A stretch of 64,000 bases of DNA from Motilibacter peucedani (GCF_003634695.1 NZ_RBWV01000012.1:1-64000), one strand, 5' to 3'. Positions 13,700 through 23,138 are shown, counted from the stretch's first letter. A program made the numbers and translations. Notes: generated by a model from the sequence alone, not told the origin.

Positions 13700-15985
13700 T
13701 CAGCGGTAGACGCAGAACCAGTCGAAGCTCACCAGCCCACCGGCGCCGGACTGCGAGAGCAGGCCGACGCGTACGGGGTCCGCGAGCGGCAGCGTCCAGG
13801 TGGCGCCGCGCACCCACGTCGCTCCGTCGTTGCTGCTGTACGCCGTCAGCAGCCGCTCGGAGCCCGACGCCCGCGACGCGATGCGCAGCCAGGTCGTCGC
13901 CCCGGGCGGGCCGACGATGCTGCCGCCCCACGACAGCAGCCCGGCGAACGAGCGCTCCTGCCCGAACTCGACCTGCCGGGTGTTGAAGATCGCGACGTTC
14001 GACAGGCGCACGAACTCGTCCGGACCTGCGTAGACCACCAGGCCGCCCTGCTGGAAGTTGCGGACGGTGTCGACCCCGAAGTCGTTGGTGAGCTTGGTCT
14101 CGACGACCCACCGGGCGCCGGGCACGTCGCGCAGGAGCAGCGAGGTGCCGCCGTCGCCAGGACCGACGAGGTCGCCGGCCTCGGTCGGCCACACCAGCGA
14201 GCCGCCGCTGACCGTGGCGGGCACCGGCCCGCCCTCCTGCGTCCACGAGGGGTCGATCGCGGAGCCGGTGAACTCGTCGCTGCGCGAGGCGTCGAGCCTG
14301 CCGAGCCGCAGGGGCGGCTCGAGCTCGAGCGGTCGCGACGGGATCGGCAGGGCGCTGATGTTGTCGACCGTCGAGCCGGCCGTGCCGACGACGCCGCCGG
14401 AGTACCAGCCGGAGCCAGTCGGCGCAGCGGCGGGCAGGGTCAGCGTCGCGACCGGGTCGCCGAGGCGGGCACTGCTCACGTCTGCGTACGCCGTGGTGCC
14501 CTTCACCTGCAGCACCACCGAGTGCCACGCCTCCACCGCGAAGCCGGCCGGGAGGGCGACGGAGGTCCTGCGTCCGCCGGCGACCAGCTCCAGGCGGGAC
14601 GTCGAGGGCACCAGCCGCGCAGACACGGCCCAGCCGCCGCGCTCGGCCCGCACCGTGAGCGCGGTGGTCGCGGTGCCGCGCACGTCGGCCTCGACGCGCG
14701 CCCGGGCGCTGCCCGTGGGGAACAGCAGTGACGCGGGGGCCGGCGCCACCGCGTACGCACCGGAGTCGCGCTCCGAGCGCACCTGCCACCCGGCGCTGCC
14801 GCGCCACCTCGAGAACCCGGTGCTGACGTCGGTCGACCCGTTGCCCACGACGACCGGTGGCCGCTCCCTCGAGTCGCTCGGCCCAGCGCCCCCGTCGACG
14901 ACCGGCCAGCCGCCGACCCAGTCGAGCCGGTCCATGAGCATCGGCCGCTGGTTGATGCCGCCCGGCTCGTCGAGCCACGGGTCGCCGCGGTCGATGGCGT
15001 GGTAGACGATCCAGTCCTGACCGGTGAGGTCGGTGAGCAGCGCGTTGTGCCCCGTGCCGATCCAGCGGTTGCCGTTCTGGCGCAGCACCGGCGTGCCGCC
15101 CGTGCGGGAGGCCATCAGCGAGATGCCCTGCGCGTCGACGAAGGGGCCGGTGATGCTGCGCGAGCGCCCCACCTGGACGCTGTAGCCGGTGGTCGGCCCG
15201 GCGCAGCAGTTGGCGGTGGAGGCGAACAGGTACCACCAGCCGGAGCGGTGCACGAGGTAGGCGCCCTCGAACTTGTTGTCGATGGCGATCTGGGTCGCCG
15301 GCCCGGTCGTGCGCCGGCCCGAGGGGTCGAGCGGCGCGGTCCAGAGGCCGCCGTAGTAGGAGCCGTAGACGATGTGCTGGCTGCCGTCGGCGTCGGTGAC
15401 CACGTCGGGGTCGAACGTCCAGAGGTAGTTGCCCGGCCCGCCGTTGCCCCGCGGCGCCACGACCGGTGCCCCGGAGTCGGTCCACGGCCCGGCCGGTGTC
15501 GGCGCGGTGGCCATGCCGATGGCGTTGTCGTCGCGGTCGGGGCTGACGGTCGTCTGGGTGACGACGTAGTAGAGGCGGTACTCGCCGTCGACGTAGCGGA
15601 TGTCCGGCGCCCACAGCCCGAGCCCCGGGGCCGTGTCCGCCCACGACGGCAGGGTGGTGGCGGTGAAGGCGTCGCCGACGTGGGTCCAGCGCACCAGGTC
15701 CTTCGACCGCACGATCGGCAGCCAGTGCGGGGTCCCCTCGCCCTCGCGCAGCGGGTCGGAGGTGCCGTAGGCGTACCACCAGCCGTCCTTGCCCCTGATC
15801 ACCGAGGGGTCGGCGAAGGTGTCCGCCACCCCGTGCAGCACGGGGTTGACGTAGGGGCCCGAGGGGCGCGAGGCAGGTGCGGCGCCAGCAGGGGTGGCGG
15901 CGCCGACGGCGCAGAGGGCGAGGGTGGCGGTGACGGCCAAGGCCGCGCGGAGGCCCATGCCCGCTGTTGTACGCCTGCCCGGCAT
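13700..15985 (-). CDS. Secreted GH43 glycosidase with C-terminal beta-sandwich
   Basis: The 761-residue protein has a signal peptide (about residues 1-36) followed by a five-bladed GH43 propeller. The catalytic Asp is in DTFADPSVIRG near residue 59. A second Asp is in LWAPDIRYVDGEYRLYY, and the acid/base Glu is in NKFEGAYLVHRSGWWYLF. This layout suits arabinan endo-alpha-L-arabinosidase or beta-xylosidase activity on plant hemicellulose; the precise substrate cannot be read. The C-terminal third has two concanavalin-like beta-sandwich regions, the last starting DEFTGSAIDPSWTQEG as in DUF1349/GH43 C-terminal modules. A start at 15958 (MGLRAALAV) is an alternative. It diverges from the GGDEF gene 45 bases away. 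Confidence 0.9.
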   Translation of the reverse strand: MPGRRTTAGMGLRAALAVTATLALCAVGAATPAGAAPASRPSGPYVNPVLHGVADTFADPSVIRGKDGWWYAYGTSDPLREGEGTPHWLPIVRSKDLVRWTHVGDAFTATTLPSWADTAPGLGLWAPDIRYVDGEYRLYYVVTQTTVSPDRDDNAIGMATAPTPAGPWTDSGAPVVAPRGNGGPGNYLWTFDPDVVTDADGSQHIVYGSYYGGLWTAPLDPSGRRTTGPATQIAIDNKFEGAYLVHRSGWWYLFASTANCCAGPTTGYSVQVGRSRSITGPFVDAQGISLMASRTGGTPVLRQNGNRWIGTGHNALLTDLTGQDWIVYHAIDRGDPWLDEPGGINQRPMLMDRLDWVGGWPVVDGGAGPSDSRERPPVVVGNGSTDVSTGFSRWRGSAGWQVRSERDSGAYAVAPAPASLLFPTGSARARVEADVRGTATTALTVRAERGGWAVSARLVPSTSRLELVAGGRRTSVALPAGFAVEAWHSVVLQVKGTTAYADVSSARLGDPVATLTLPAAAPTGSGWYSGGVVGTAGSTVDNISALPIPSRPLELEPPLRLGRLDASRSDEFTGSAIDPSWTQEGGPVPATVSGGSLVWPTEAGDLVGPGDGGTSLLLRDVPGARWVVETKLTNDFGVDTVRNFQQGGLVVYAGPDEFVRLSNVAIFNTRQVEFGQERSFAGLLSWGGSIVGPPGATTWLRIASRASGSERLLTAYSSNDGATWVRGATWTLPLADPVRVGLLSQSGAGGLVSFDWFCVYR

Positions 15986-16030
15986 CGGTGGGAAGCCCCC
16001 GTTTCGTCCGTCACGGGTAGTCTTCCGCGC

Positions 16031-17548
16031 GTGAGCAGCCTCGAGGCGCGCGACGGCTCGTCGCCGAGCCGGCACGAGCTGCCGATCGCCGCGCTGCGCA
16101 GCCTCTACGGCGTCGTGCGCGCCATGAGCGAGGCGCGCACGCTGGCCGACGCGCTGCAGACGGTGTGCGACGGCGTCGTCGAGGGCGTCGGCTTCGAGAT
16201 CGCGGTGCTCAACGTGGTCGACGAGGACGGCAGCTTCGAGACGGTGGCCGTCTCGGGCTCCGAGCAGGCGCGCGAGGCGCTGCTGGGCTCGCGCCACGAC
16301 CGCGACACCTACGACACCGAGTTCTCCGTCGCCGAGGCGTGGGGCAACCTGCGCTTCGTGCCGCACGACGCGCTGCCGCCGGACCAGCTGACCGGCTGGG
16401 TGCCCGACATCGAGGTCTCGGTCGACCCGACCGCCTGGCACCCGATGGACGCGCTGTTCTCGCCCCTCTACGCCGCTGACGGCACGCTGATCGGCATGCT
16501 CTCGGTCGACCTGCCGCGCGACCGGCGGCGTCCCGGGCCGCTGCAGCGCGAGCTGCTCGAGATCTTCTCGACCCAGGCGGGCATCGCGATCGAGAACGCC
16601 CGGCTCATCGAGCAGCTGCGCCGCAACGAGGAGCAGCTGCGCGAGCAGGAGGAGTCGTTCCGGCTCGCCTTCGACGGCGCCGGGGTCGGCATGGGGATGC
16701 TGGTGCTCACCGACGACGGCTCGGCGGTCTACGAGCGCGTCAACGCGCGTCTCGCCAGCCTGCTCGGGCGCAGCGTCGACGAGCTGCAGTCGGGCGTCGC
16801 CCTCGAGCTGGTGCACCCCGACGACCTGGAGCAGGAGCTCGCCGTGCGCCGCCGGCTCTTCGAGCTGGTGCGGGCCGACCCCGACGCCCGCCCCCTGGAG
16901 CGCAGGGAGCTGCGCATCGCGCGCCCGGGCGGCGACGACACCTGGGTCGAGGTGACCACGGCGGTCGTCGCCGCCACGGCGCACTCGGTCCGAGCGCTCG
17001 ACCAGGTCGAGGACGTCACCGAGCGGCGCCGGGTCGAGATCGACCTCCGCCGGCGCGCCCGCCAGGACCCGCTCACCGGGCTGCCCAACCGCGACACGAT
17101 CGAGCGCCGGCTCGTCAAGGCCGTCGACCGCGCCCGGCGCACCGGACGCACCGGTGCGGTGCTGTTCTGCGACCTCGACGGCTTCAAGGCGGTCAACGAC
17201 ACCTACGGCCACTCGACCGGCGACCTGGTGCTCGTGGCGGTCGCGCGGCGCATCGCGGGAGAGGTGCGCGACAGCGACGTGGTGGCCCGGCTCGGCGGCG
17301 ACGAGTTCGTCGTGGTCGCCGAGGACGTCTCGCAGCAGGACGCGCTCGCGCTCGCCGAGCGGATCCGCACTGCTGTGGCCCAGCCGGTGCGCGAGGGCAC
17401 CGTCGACGTGGGGGTGACGGTGAGCATCGGGCTCGCCCGGATCACCGCTGAGGCCGAGGTCGCCGCCCTGCTCGACCTCGCGGACAGCCAGATGTACCGC
17501 GCGAAGGCGCTCGGGCGGAACGCGGCCTCCTACGCCGAGGAGGCGTAG
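16031..17548 (+). CDS. GAF-PAS-GGDEF diguanylate cyclase
   Basis: This 505-residue soluble protein makes cyclic di-GMP. An N-terminal GAF domain (about 20-180) is followed by a short coiled-coil linker (LRRNEEQLREQEE), a PAS domain (about 205-335) and a GGDEF domain (about 345-505). The active-site signature ARLGGDEF is intact near residue 422. The product-inhibition site RxxD (RDSD) sits exactly five residues before it, so the enzyme is predicted active and feedback-regulated. There is no EAL domain and no membrane anchor. The GTG at 16031 is chosen because the frame upstream overlaps the divergent GH43 gene and lacks coding character. The signal sensed by GAF or PAS is unknown. Confidence 0.92.
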   Translation: MSSLEARDGSSPSRHELPIAALRSLYGVVRAMSEARTLADALQTVCDGVVEGVGFEIAVLNVVDEDGSFETVAVSGSEQAREALLGSRHDRDTYDTEFSVAEAWGNLRFVPHDALPPDQLTGWVPDIEVSVDPTAWHPMDALFSPLYAADGTLIGMLSVDLPRDRRRPGPLQRELLEIFSTQAGIAIENARLIEQLRRNEEQLREQEESFRLAFDGAGVGMGMLVLTDDGSAVYERVNARLASLLGRSVDELQSGVALELVHPDDLEQELAVRRRLFELVRADPDARPLERRELRIARPGGDDTWVEVTTAVVAATAHSVRALDQVEDVTERRRVEIDLRRRARQDPLTGLPNRDTIERRLVKAVDRARRTGRTGAVLFCDLDGFKAVNDTYGHSTGDLVLVAVARRIAGEVRDSDVVARLGGDEFVVVAEDVSQQDALALAERIRTAVAQPVREGTVDVGVTVSIGLARITAEAEVAALLDLADSQMYRAKALGRNAASYAEEA

Positions 17549-17554
17549 CGAGCG

Positions 17555-17977
17555 TCAGGCGCCGAAGCGCAGGTGCGTGAAGACGCCCGACGTGGCGGGC
17601 TCGATCACGAAGGTGCCGCCCCGGCGGGCCAGCACGTAGTCGGCGTAGCGGAGGAACTCGACGAGGTCGGCGCCCAGCTCGGGCAGCTCGCCGACGTCGA
17701 CGAGCACGACGTCGCCGGGCCGGGCGGCGAGGACCGCCTCGGCCACGCGCTGCCACATGAGCGGGCTCTCGGCGTCGCGGCCGAGGGCGACGCGCAGGCG
17801 CTTGGTGCGGCTCTCCTGCTCGCGGACGACGGTGACGGAGTGGTGCCCGGGCGCGGGCACGCTGCTCGCCGGGCGCCGCAGGTCGATGACCCGGCCCCTG
17901 CTGCCCAGCGAATCCCGCCGGACCACGTCCGGACGGGTCGCGGAGTGGACCGCGCTGCCTTCCAGGGTCGTCGACAC
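17555..17977 (-). CDS. STAS-like domain protein
   Basis: The GTG at 17977 is preceded by AGGAGG at ideal spacing, giving 140 residues; a longer frame to 18070 is unlikely. After a variable N-terminus, the last about 80 residues fit a STAS-like alpha/beta fold (VAEAVLAARPGDVVLVDVGELPEL, LVEFLRYADYVLARRGGTFVIE), as in anti-anti-sigma factors. A clear phosphorylatable Ser at the usual DxS position is not evident, so it may be a degenerate or non-canonical member. It ends six bases from the convergent GGDEF gene. Confidence 0.6.
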   Translation of the reverse strand: MSTTLEGSAVHSATRPDVVRRDSLGSRGRVIDLRRPASSVPAPGHHSVTVVREQESRTKRLRVALGRDAESPLMWQRVAEAVLAARPGDVVLVDVGELPELGADLVEFLRYADYVLARRGGTFVIEPATSGVFTHLRFGA

Positions 17978-18088
17978 GGGCGCCTCCTCCCTGAGGTTCC
18001 TGGGAGGCTTCTGCCCTCGTCGGCGCCGGTCAATCCCCGAGCGTGCGGTTTTCTCAACAACGACAGGCATCGTTGTCCGTCGGCGTCG

Positions 18089-18286
18089 TCAGCCCACCGC
18101 GAGCGAGAGGGCGAACCAGGCGAGCCACGCGAGCACGACGACCGCCAGGGCCGCCTGCCGGCGCACGACCACGGGACGGCGCGGACGGTCGCCCCCGAGC
18201 AGGTCGCGCCCCGTGACGGCCGACCAGGCCTGCACCACGGCGAGCGCTGCCGCCGCGACGCCGACGGCGCCGAAGACGTACCTCAT
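18089..18286 (-). CDS. Small two-helix membrane protein
   Basis: This 65-residue protein (MRYVFGAVG start) has hydrophobic helices at about residues 4-22 and 45-63, linked by a basic loop (GGDRPRRPVVVRRQA). The positive-inside rule puts the loop in the cytoplasm. The ATG has no obvious ribosome binding site; a slightly longer start at 18313 is possible. It diverges from the VWA/MoxR cluster, about 100 bases away. No function is known. Confidence 0.55.
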   Translation of the reverse strand: MRYVFGAVGVAAAALAVVQAWSAVTGRDLLGGDRPRRPVVVRRQAALAVVVLAWLAWFALSLAVG

Positions 18287-18387
18287 GCGGCGCTGCTCAT
18301 GGCTCCGGAGCATGCCACGCGCCCGCTCCCAGGAACTACACAGGATCTGACCAGCGGGCTGTCAGCCTCGTGCCGCAGAGTGGTCCC

Positions 18388-19365
18388 GTGCCCTCCTCCT
18401 TCTCGCTCGAGGCGCCCGGCCGGCTCTGGGCGCTGCTCGGGCTCGTCGCGCTCGTGGTCGCGGCCGCCGTGCTGGCCGCGCGCCGGCGGCGCGGCACCGA
18501 CGCGTACGCGGTGCCCGCCCTGCGCGCCTCCGCCGCGCCTCGCGCCTCCGCCTGGCCACGGCGCGTGCTGGCGGCGGTCTTCGGCGTGGCGGTGCTCGTG
18601 CTGACCACCGGGTTCGCGCGGCCCAGCGTCGAGGCGAAGGTCGGCCACCAGCACGCCGTCGTCATGATCGCGCTCGACACCTCGACCTCGATGGAGGTCG
18701 ACGACGTGAGCCCCAACCGCTTCGCGGCGGCCAAGGAGACGGCCAAGGAGTTCATCCGCAAGCTGCCCTCGACGATCGACGTGGGCCTGGTCGGCTACAA
18801 CGCCACCGCGGCGCTGGTCGCCGCGCCCACCTCCGACCACGAGCAGGTCGCGGCCGCCGTCGACACCCTGACGATGAAGGGCGGCACGGCGATGGGCGAC
18901 GCGCTCGAGCTCTCGCTCGACGCCGCGCTGCGCGACCTCGCCTCCGCCGGGGCGACGAAGGACGACGGCAGCCCGCCCGCCGCCCGCCTCGTGCTGCTCT
19001 CCGACGGCGGCAACACCACCGGCAGCCCGCTCGAGTCCGCCATCCAGGACGTCGCCGACGCCCAGGTGGCCGTGTCGACGATCGCGCTCGGCACCGAGAG
19101 CGGCGAGGGCAAGGTCTTCGACGGCCGGCAGGTCACGGCCCCGGTCGACTACAGCGCGCTGCAGCAGGTGGCCGACGGCACGGGCGGCACCGCCTACCGG
19201 GCCGCCGACGCCGACCGGCTCTCGCAGGTCTACTCCGACATCGGCACGCAGGTGGTGACCCGCACCGAGCGCAAGGACGTCTCCACCGCCTTCGCCGGAG
19301 CCGGGCTCGGCCTGCTCGCCCTCGTCGCCGCGTCCTCGCTGATCTGGTCGGGCCGGCTGCTGTGA
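18388..19365 (+). CDS. Membrane-anchored VWA-domain protein (BatA-like), copy 1
   Basis: The protein of about 325 residues has an N-terminal membrane helix and a second helix near residue 60. An extracytoplasmic von Willebrand A domain follows, and a C-terminal helix closes the chain. The metal-ion-dependent adhesion site is intact: DTSTSM near residue 98, a Thr in the GGTAMGDAL loop, and Asp in LLSDGGNTT. Proteins of this type (BatA/BatB, Aer) work with MoxR AAA ATPases in envelope stress tolerance or metal-protein assembly. It is the first gene of a four-gene cluster and is clearly paralogous to the last. The GTG start is preferred over the upstream in-frame start at 18370. Confidence 0.85.
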   Translation: MPSSFSLEAPGRLWALLGLVALVVAAAVLAARRRRGTDAYAVPALRASAAPRASAWPRRVLAAVFGVAVLVLTTGFARPSVEAKVGHQHAVVMIALDTSTSMEVDDVSPNRFAAAKETAKEFIRKLPSTIDVGLVGYNATAALVAAPTSDHEQVAAAVDTLTMKGGTAMGDALELSLDAALRDLASAGATKDDGSPPAARLVLLSDGGNTTGSPLESAIQDVADAQVAVSTIALGTESGEGKVFDGRQVTAPVDYSALQQVADGTGGTAYRAADADRLSQVYSDIGTQVVTRTERKDVSTAFAGAGLGLLALVAASSLIWSGRLL

Positions 19366-19411
19366 CGCCCGCACCGACCCGCCCCGCCCGCACCCTCCCG
19401 AGGAGACCCCG

Positions 19412-20443
19412 ATGAGCCTGCACCACCCCCACGAGCGGACCGAGACCAGCGACCTGCTCGAGCAGGTGGTCATGGAGATCAAGAAGGTCATCGTCGGCCA
19501 GGACCGCATGGTCGAGCGCATGCTCGTGGCGCTGCTCTCGCGCGGCCACGTGCTGCTCGAGGGCGTGCCCGGCGTCGCCAAAACGCTGGCCGTCGAGACG
19601 CTCGGCAAGGTCGTCGGCGGCACGTCCGCGCGCCTGCAGTTCACCCCCGACCTCGTGCCCTCCGACATCGTCGGCACCCGGGTCTACCGCCCCAGCCAGG
19701 AGCGCTTCGACACCGAGCTCGGCCCCGTCTTCGCCAACCTCGTGCTCGCCGACGAGATCAACCGGGCGCCCGCCAAGGTGCAGTCCGCGCTGCTCGAGGT
19801 GATGGCCGAGCGGCAGGTGTCCATCGGCGGCACGACGTACAAGCTGCCGAACCCGTTCCTCGTCCTGGCGACGCAGAACCCCATCGAGAACGAGGGCGTC
19901 TACACGCTCCCCGAGGCCCAGCGCGACCGCTTCCTGCTGAAGGTCGACGTGCCGCACCCGACCATGGCCGAGGAGCTCGAGATCGTGCGCCGGATGTCGG
20001 TGGCCAAGCCGGTCGCCGAGCAGGTCATGGAGACCGAGCAGCTGGTCGCCGCGCAGGCCGAGGCCGACCGCGTCTTCGTGCACCACGCCGTCGCCGAGTA
20101 CGCCGTGCGCCTGGTCATGGTCACCCGCGACCCCGTCGCGTGGCACGCGCCCGACCTCGCGCCGCTCATCGCCAACGGCGCCTCGCCGCGCGGCTCGCTC
20201 GGCCTGGTGCAGGGCGCGCGGGCGCTGGCGCTGCTGCGCGGACGCCCCTACGTCCTGCCCGCCGACGTCGCCGACCTGGCCGTCGACGTGCTCTCGCACC
20301 GCATCGTGCTGACCTACGACGCCCTCGCCGACGCGGTGCCGGCCCGCACGGTCATCGAGCGCGCGCTCTCGGTCGTCGCGCAGCCGGTGGTGGCCCCCGC
20401 GCAGAGCTCGCTGCAGCACGCCGCGGACGCCTCGGTCGCATGA
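19412..20443 (+). CDS. MoxR-family AAA+ ATPase
   Basis: A 343-residue cytoplasmic AAA+ ATPase of the MoxR group is a chaperone-like partner of VWA proteins. Walker A is GVPGVAKT near residue 51 and Walker B is LVLADEINRAP near residue 110. Sensor 1 (FLVLATQNPIENEGVYTLPEAQ) and the arginine finger region (RDRFLLKVDVP) are intact. The C-terminal lid helices follow. Its ATG has an AGGAG-containing leader (cgaggagacccc), and its TGA overlaps the ATG of the DUF58 gene. The order VWA-MoxR-DUF58-VWA is typical for this system. Confidence 0.93.
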   Translation: MSLHHPHERTETSDLLEQVVMEIKKVIVGQDRMVERMLVALLSRGHVLLEGVPGVAKTLAVETLGKVVGGTSARLQFTPDLVPSDIVGTRVYRPSQERFDTELGPVFANLVLADEINRAPAKVQSALLEVMAERQVSIGGTTYKLPNPFLVLATQNPIENEGVYTLPEAQRDRFLLKVDVPHPTMAEELEIVRRMSVAKPVAEQVMETEQLVAAQAEADRVFVHHAVAEYAVRLVMVTRDPVAWHAPDLAPLIANGASPRGSLGLVQGARALALLRGRPYVLPADVADLAVDVLSHRIVLTYDALADAVPARTVIERALSVVAQPVVAPAQSSLQHAADASVA

Positions 20444-21372
20444 GCCCCACGCTGCCCCCGCCGCCGCTGGTGGCGCCCTCGACCGTCAAGCGGCTCTCGC
20501 TGCAGGTCGCGCGCCGCCTCGACGGGCTGCTGCAGGGCGAGCACCTCGGCCACCGGCTGGGGCTCGGCAGCGAGCCGGCCGACGCTCGGGCCTACGTGCC
20601 CGGCGACGACGTGCGGCGCATCGACTGGGCGGTCACCGCGCGCACGTCGGAGACCCACGTGCGCACGACGATCGCCGAGCGCGAGCTCGAGTCGATGCTG
20701 GTCGTCGACCTGTCGGCCTCGATGTCGTTCGGCACCGCGACCGCCGAGAAGCGCGAGGTGGCCATCGCGGTGGCCGCGGCCTTCCTCCACCTGGCGAAGG
20801 GACCGGGCGACCGCACGGGCGCGCTGCTGATCGGCGAGGACGGGCTGCACTCCCTGCCGCCGCGCGGAGGGGCGCTGGGCGCCTACTCCACCCTGAGCGC
20901 GCTGCTGCGCCAGCCGCGCGCGACGACGGCCGGCGCGGGAGCGCCCGACCTCGCAGCAGGGCTCCGCGCCGCCGCGGTGCGCCAGCGCCGGAGAGGGCTC
21001 GTGGTCGTGGTCAGCGACCTGCTCGACCCGGTCGAGTCGTGGCACCGGCCGCTGCGCCACCTCACCGCCCGCAACGACGTGATCGTCGCCCAGCTCGTCG
21101 ACCGGCGGGAGCGCGAGCTGCCCGACGTCGGCGTGCTGCGCCTGGTCGACCCCGACTCCGGCCGCGAGGTCGAGCTCGCCACCAACGCCCGCACGCGGGC
21201 GAGGTACGCAGAGGCCGCCGCAGCGCGGCTCGCGGCCCAGGCCGCCGCCGTGCGCGACGCCGGTGCGTCGCACCTCGTGGTGCGCACCGAGGACGACTGG
21301 CTGCCGCAGCTCGCCCGCCACCTCGTACGCCGCCGTCGCGTCGGTCTCGCACCCACCACCCGGAGGACCTGA
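20440..21372 (+). CDS. DUF58 domain protein of the MoxR cluster
   Basis: This 310-residue soluble protein carries the DUF58 hallmark YVPGDDVRRIDWAVTART near residue 50, followed by a VWA-like fold with DLSASM (near residue 88) as a MIDAS-type motif. No membrane helix is seen. DUF58 proteins are encoded beside MoxR in most phyla and are thought to be adaptors or substrates of the ATPase. The start codon overlaps the moxR stop (ATGA), and the stop shares a base with the next ATG (TGATG), so the genes are translationally coupled. Confidence 0.9.
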   Translation: MSPTLPPPPLVAPSTVKRLSLQVARRLDGLLQGEHLGHRLGLGSEPADARAYVPGDDVRRIDWAVTARTSETHVRTTIAERELESMLVVDLSASMSFGTATAEKREVAIAVAAAFLHLAKGPGDRTGALLIGEDGLHSLPPRGGALGAYSTLSALLRQPRATTAGAGAPDLAAGLRAAAVRQRRRGLVVVVSDLLDPVESWHRPLRHLTARNDVIVAQLVDRRERELPDVGVLRLVDPDSGREVELATNARTRARYAEAAAARLAAQAAAVRDAGASHLVVRTEDDWLPQLARHLVRRRRVGLAPTTRRT

Positions 21373-22325
21373 TGCACGGCCTCGCCTTCGACCACCCAGG
21401 GCGTCTGCTGCTGCTGGCGCTCGTGGTGGTGCTCGGGGTCGCCTACGCGCTGCTGCAGCGGCGCCGCTCGCGCGATGCCGTGGTGCTGCCCGGTCTCAGC
21501 GCGCTGATGGCCTCGCTGCCCAAGCTGGGCTGGCGGCGCCACGTCGTGGCCGCCGCCATGCTCGTCTCGCTCGCGGGCGCCACCGCTGCCTTCGCCGCCC
21601 CGACCGCCGAGGTGAAGGTCGCGCGCGAGCGGGCGACCGTCGTCGTCGCCCTCGACGTCTCGCTCTCCATGGCCGCGACCGACGTGAGCCCCGACCGTCT
21701 CAGCGCCGCGAAGTCGGCCGCGTCGCAGTTCGTCTCCGGGCTGCCGGCCCGCTTCAACGTCGGGCTGGTCGCCTTCAGCGGCGTGGCCGACACCGTCGTC
21801 GCACCCACCCAGGACCACCAGAAGGTCGAGGACGCGATCGCGACGCTGCAGCTCGGCAACGGCACCGCGATCGGTGACGCGGTCGCCTCGTCGCTCGACG
21901 CCATCGCCGCGGTGCCGGGTGCGCGCGGGACCGCCGCGGCGCCCGCCCGGGTCGTGCTGCTCTCCGACGGCGCCAACACGACCGGGCGCACGCTGCCCGA
22001 CGTCGAGCAGCAGGCGCTGGCCGCAGGCGTACCCGTCTCGACGATCGCCTACGGCACCCCGGACGGCATCGTGCGGGTGCAGGACGGCTTCGTCCGCGTG
22101 CCGGTCGACGGTCCGGCGCTCGCCGAGCTCGCCGACGTGACGCACGGGCAGGCGTACCAGGCCGCCAGCGGCAAGGAGCTCGAGGGCGTCTACGACGACA
22201 TCGGCAGCCAGGTCGGCTACACCACCGAGCGGCACGGCGTGGCCGCGGGCGCGACGGGTCTCGCGCTGCTGGCCGCGCTGGCGGCAGGCGCGGCGGCCCT
22301 GGCGTGGAGCCCGCGGACGATCTGA
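21372..22325 (+). CDS. Membrane-anchored VWA-domain protein (BatA-like), copy 2
   Basis: The 317-residue protein has the same architecture as the first gene of the cluster: two N-terminal membrane helices, a VWA domain and a C-terminal helix. The MIDAS is DVSLSM near residue 95, with GNGTAIGDAV and LLSDGANTT completing the site. The two copies share long collinear segments (DVSPxR, VGLV, VSTIAxGT, VYDDIGSQV), so they arose by duplication. Both keep metal-binding residues, so neither looks degenerate. It closes the cluster and faces the convergent methyltransferase gene seven bases away. Confidence 0.86.
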   Translation: MHGLAFDHPGRLLLLALVVVLGVAYALLQRRRSRDAVVLPGLSALMASLPKLGWRRHVVAAAMLVSLAGATAAFAAPTAEVKVARERATVVVALDVSLSMAATDVSPDRLSAAKSAASQFVSGLPARFNVGLVAFSGVADTVVAPTQDHQKVEDAIATLQLGNGTAIGDAVASSLDAIAAVPGARGTAAAPARVVLLSDGANTTGRTLPDVEQQALAAGVPVSTIAYGTPDGIVRVQDGFVRVPVDGPALAELADVTHGQAYQAASGKELEGVYDDIGSQVGYTTERHGVAAGATGLALLAALAAGAAALAWSPRTI

Positions 22326-22332
22326 GGCCGTC

Positions 22333-23076
22333 TCAGGCGCGGGTCGCCTCGAGCTGGAGGCGCACGTAGTCGACCACCGGCTCGGGCATCCGCGCGGTGA
22401 CCGCCTGCACGAACGGCCGTCGCTCAGCGGGCGGCAGGTCGTGCAGGTGGGCGGCGAGCAGGACCGTCGCGACGAAGGTGTCGAGCTGCTCGCCGCGCTC
22501 CAGGCGTGCGGGGTCCTCGACCAGGCGGACCTCGACGTCGACGAAGCCGGCGGTCAGCAGGCTGTCGCGCGTCTGGTCGACGTCGCGGAACTCCCACATG
22601 TCGCTGTCGCTGCTGCCGGTGACCTCGGCCAGCGCGTGCTGGAAGGCGGCGATGTTGCCGCGCCCGCCGCACTCGGCGACGAACCGGCCGCCCGGGCGCA
22701 AGCAGGCGGCCAGGCTGCGGAAGACGACGTCGATGTCGGGCACCCAGTGCAGGGTCGCGACGCTGATGGCGGCGTCGGCCGGCTCGTCGAGGGTGAAGGG
22801 CTGACGCAGGTCCGACTGCACGGCGGTCACCCGCGGGTCGTCGCCGATCGTGGCCCGCAGCTGCTCGAGCATGTGCACCGAGCCGTCGACCGCCACGACC
22901 TGCCCGCGCGGCAGCCGCTCGAGCAGCAGCCCGGCGTCGCGGCCGGAGCCGCAGCCGATGTCGAGGACCGTCTCGTCACCGGTGAGCGCCAGGCGCTCGA
23001 CCACCGCGCGGCCCCAGTGCTCGTGCGGCAGCGGCAGCGAGTCGTAGACGCGCGCGTCCCACTCGACCAGCTCCAT
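22333..23076 (-). CDS. Class I SAM-dependent methyltransferase
   Basis: This 247-residue cytoplasmic enzyme has a Rossmann methyltransferase core. Motif I is VLDIGCGSGRDAGLLLERLP, the acidic Asp binding the SAM ribose is in VVAVDGS, and SVATLHWVPD is the post-motif segment. It resembles trans-aconitate or small-molecule methyltransferases of the Methyltransf_11/25 type; the acceptor is unknown. The ATG at 23076 (MELVEWDARVYDS) is preferred to a longer frame to 23130 because it has a purine-rich leader and matches the family N-terminus. Confidence 0.82.
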   Translation of the reverse strand: MELVEWDARVYDSLPLPHEHWGRAVVERLALTGDETVLDIGCGSGRDAGLLLERLPRGQVVAVDGSVHMLEQLRATIGDDPRVTAVQSDLRQPFTLDEPADAAISVATLHWVPDIDVVFRSLAACLRPGGRFVAECGGRGNIAAFQHALAEVTGSSDSDMWEFRDVDQTRDSLLTAGFVDVEVRLVEDPARLERGEQLDTFVATVLLAAHLHDLPPAERRPFVQAVTARMPEPVVDYVRLQLEATRA

Positions 23077-23138
23077 GTCCTCGGCCCCTCCGCCTCGCCC
23101 CACCCCGTTCGGGCACGAGAGTAGGGCCACGGGACGAG

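Noticed and set aside
15986-17212. Upstream open extension of the GH43 frame (to 1170 codons)
   Set aside because: The extension is antisense to the GGDEF gene, and a clear signal peptide begins at 15985 or 15958.
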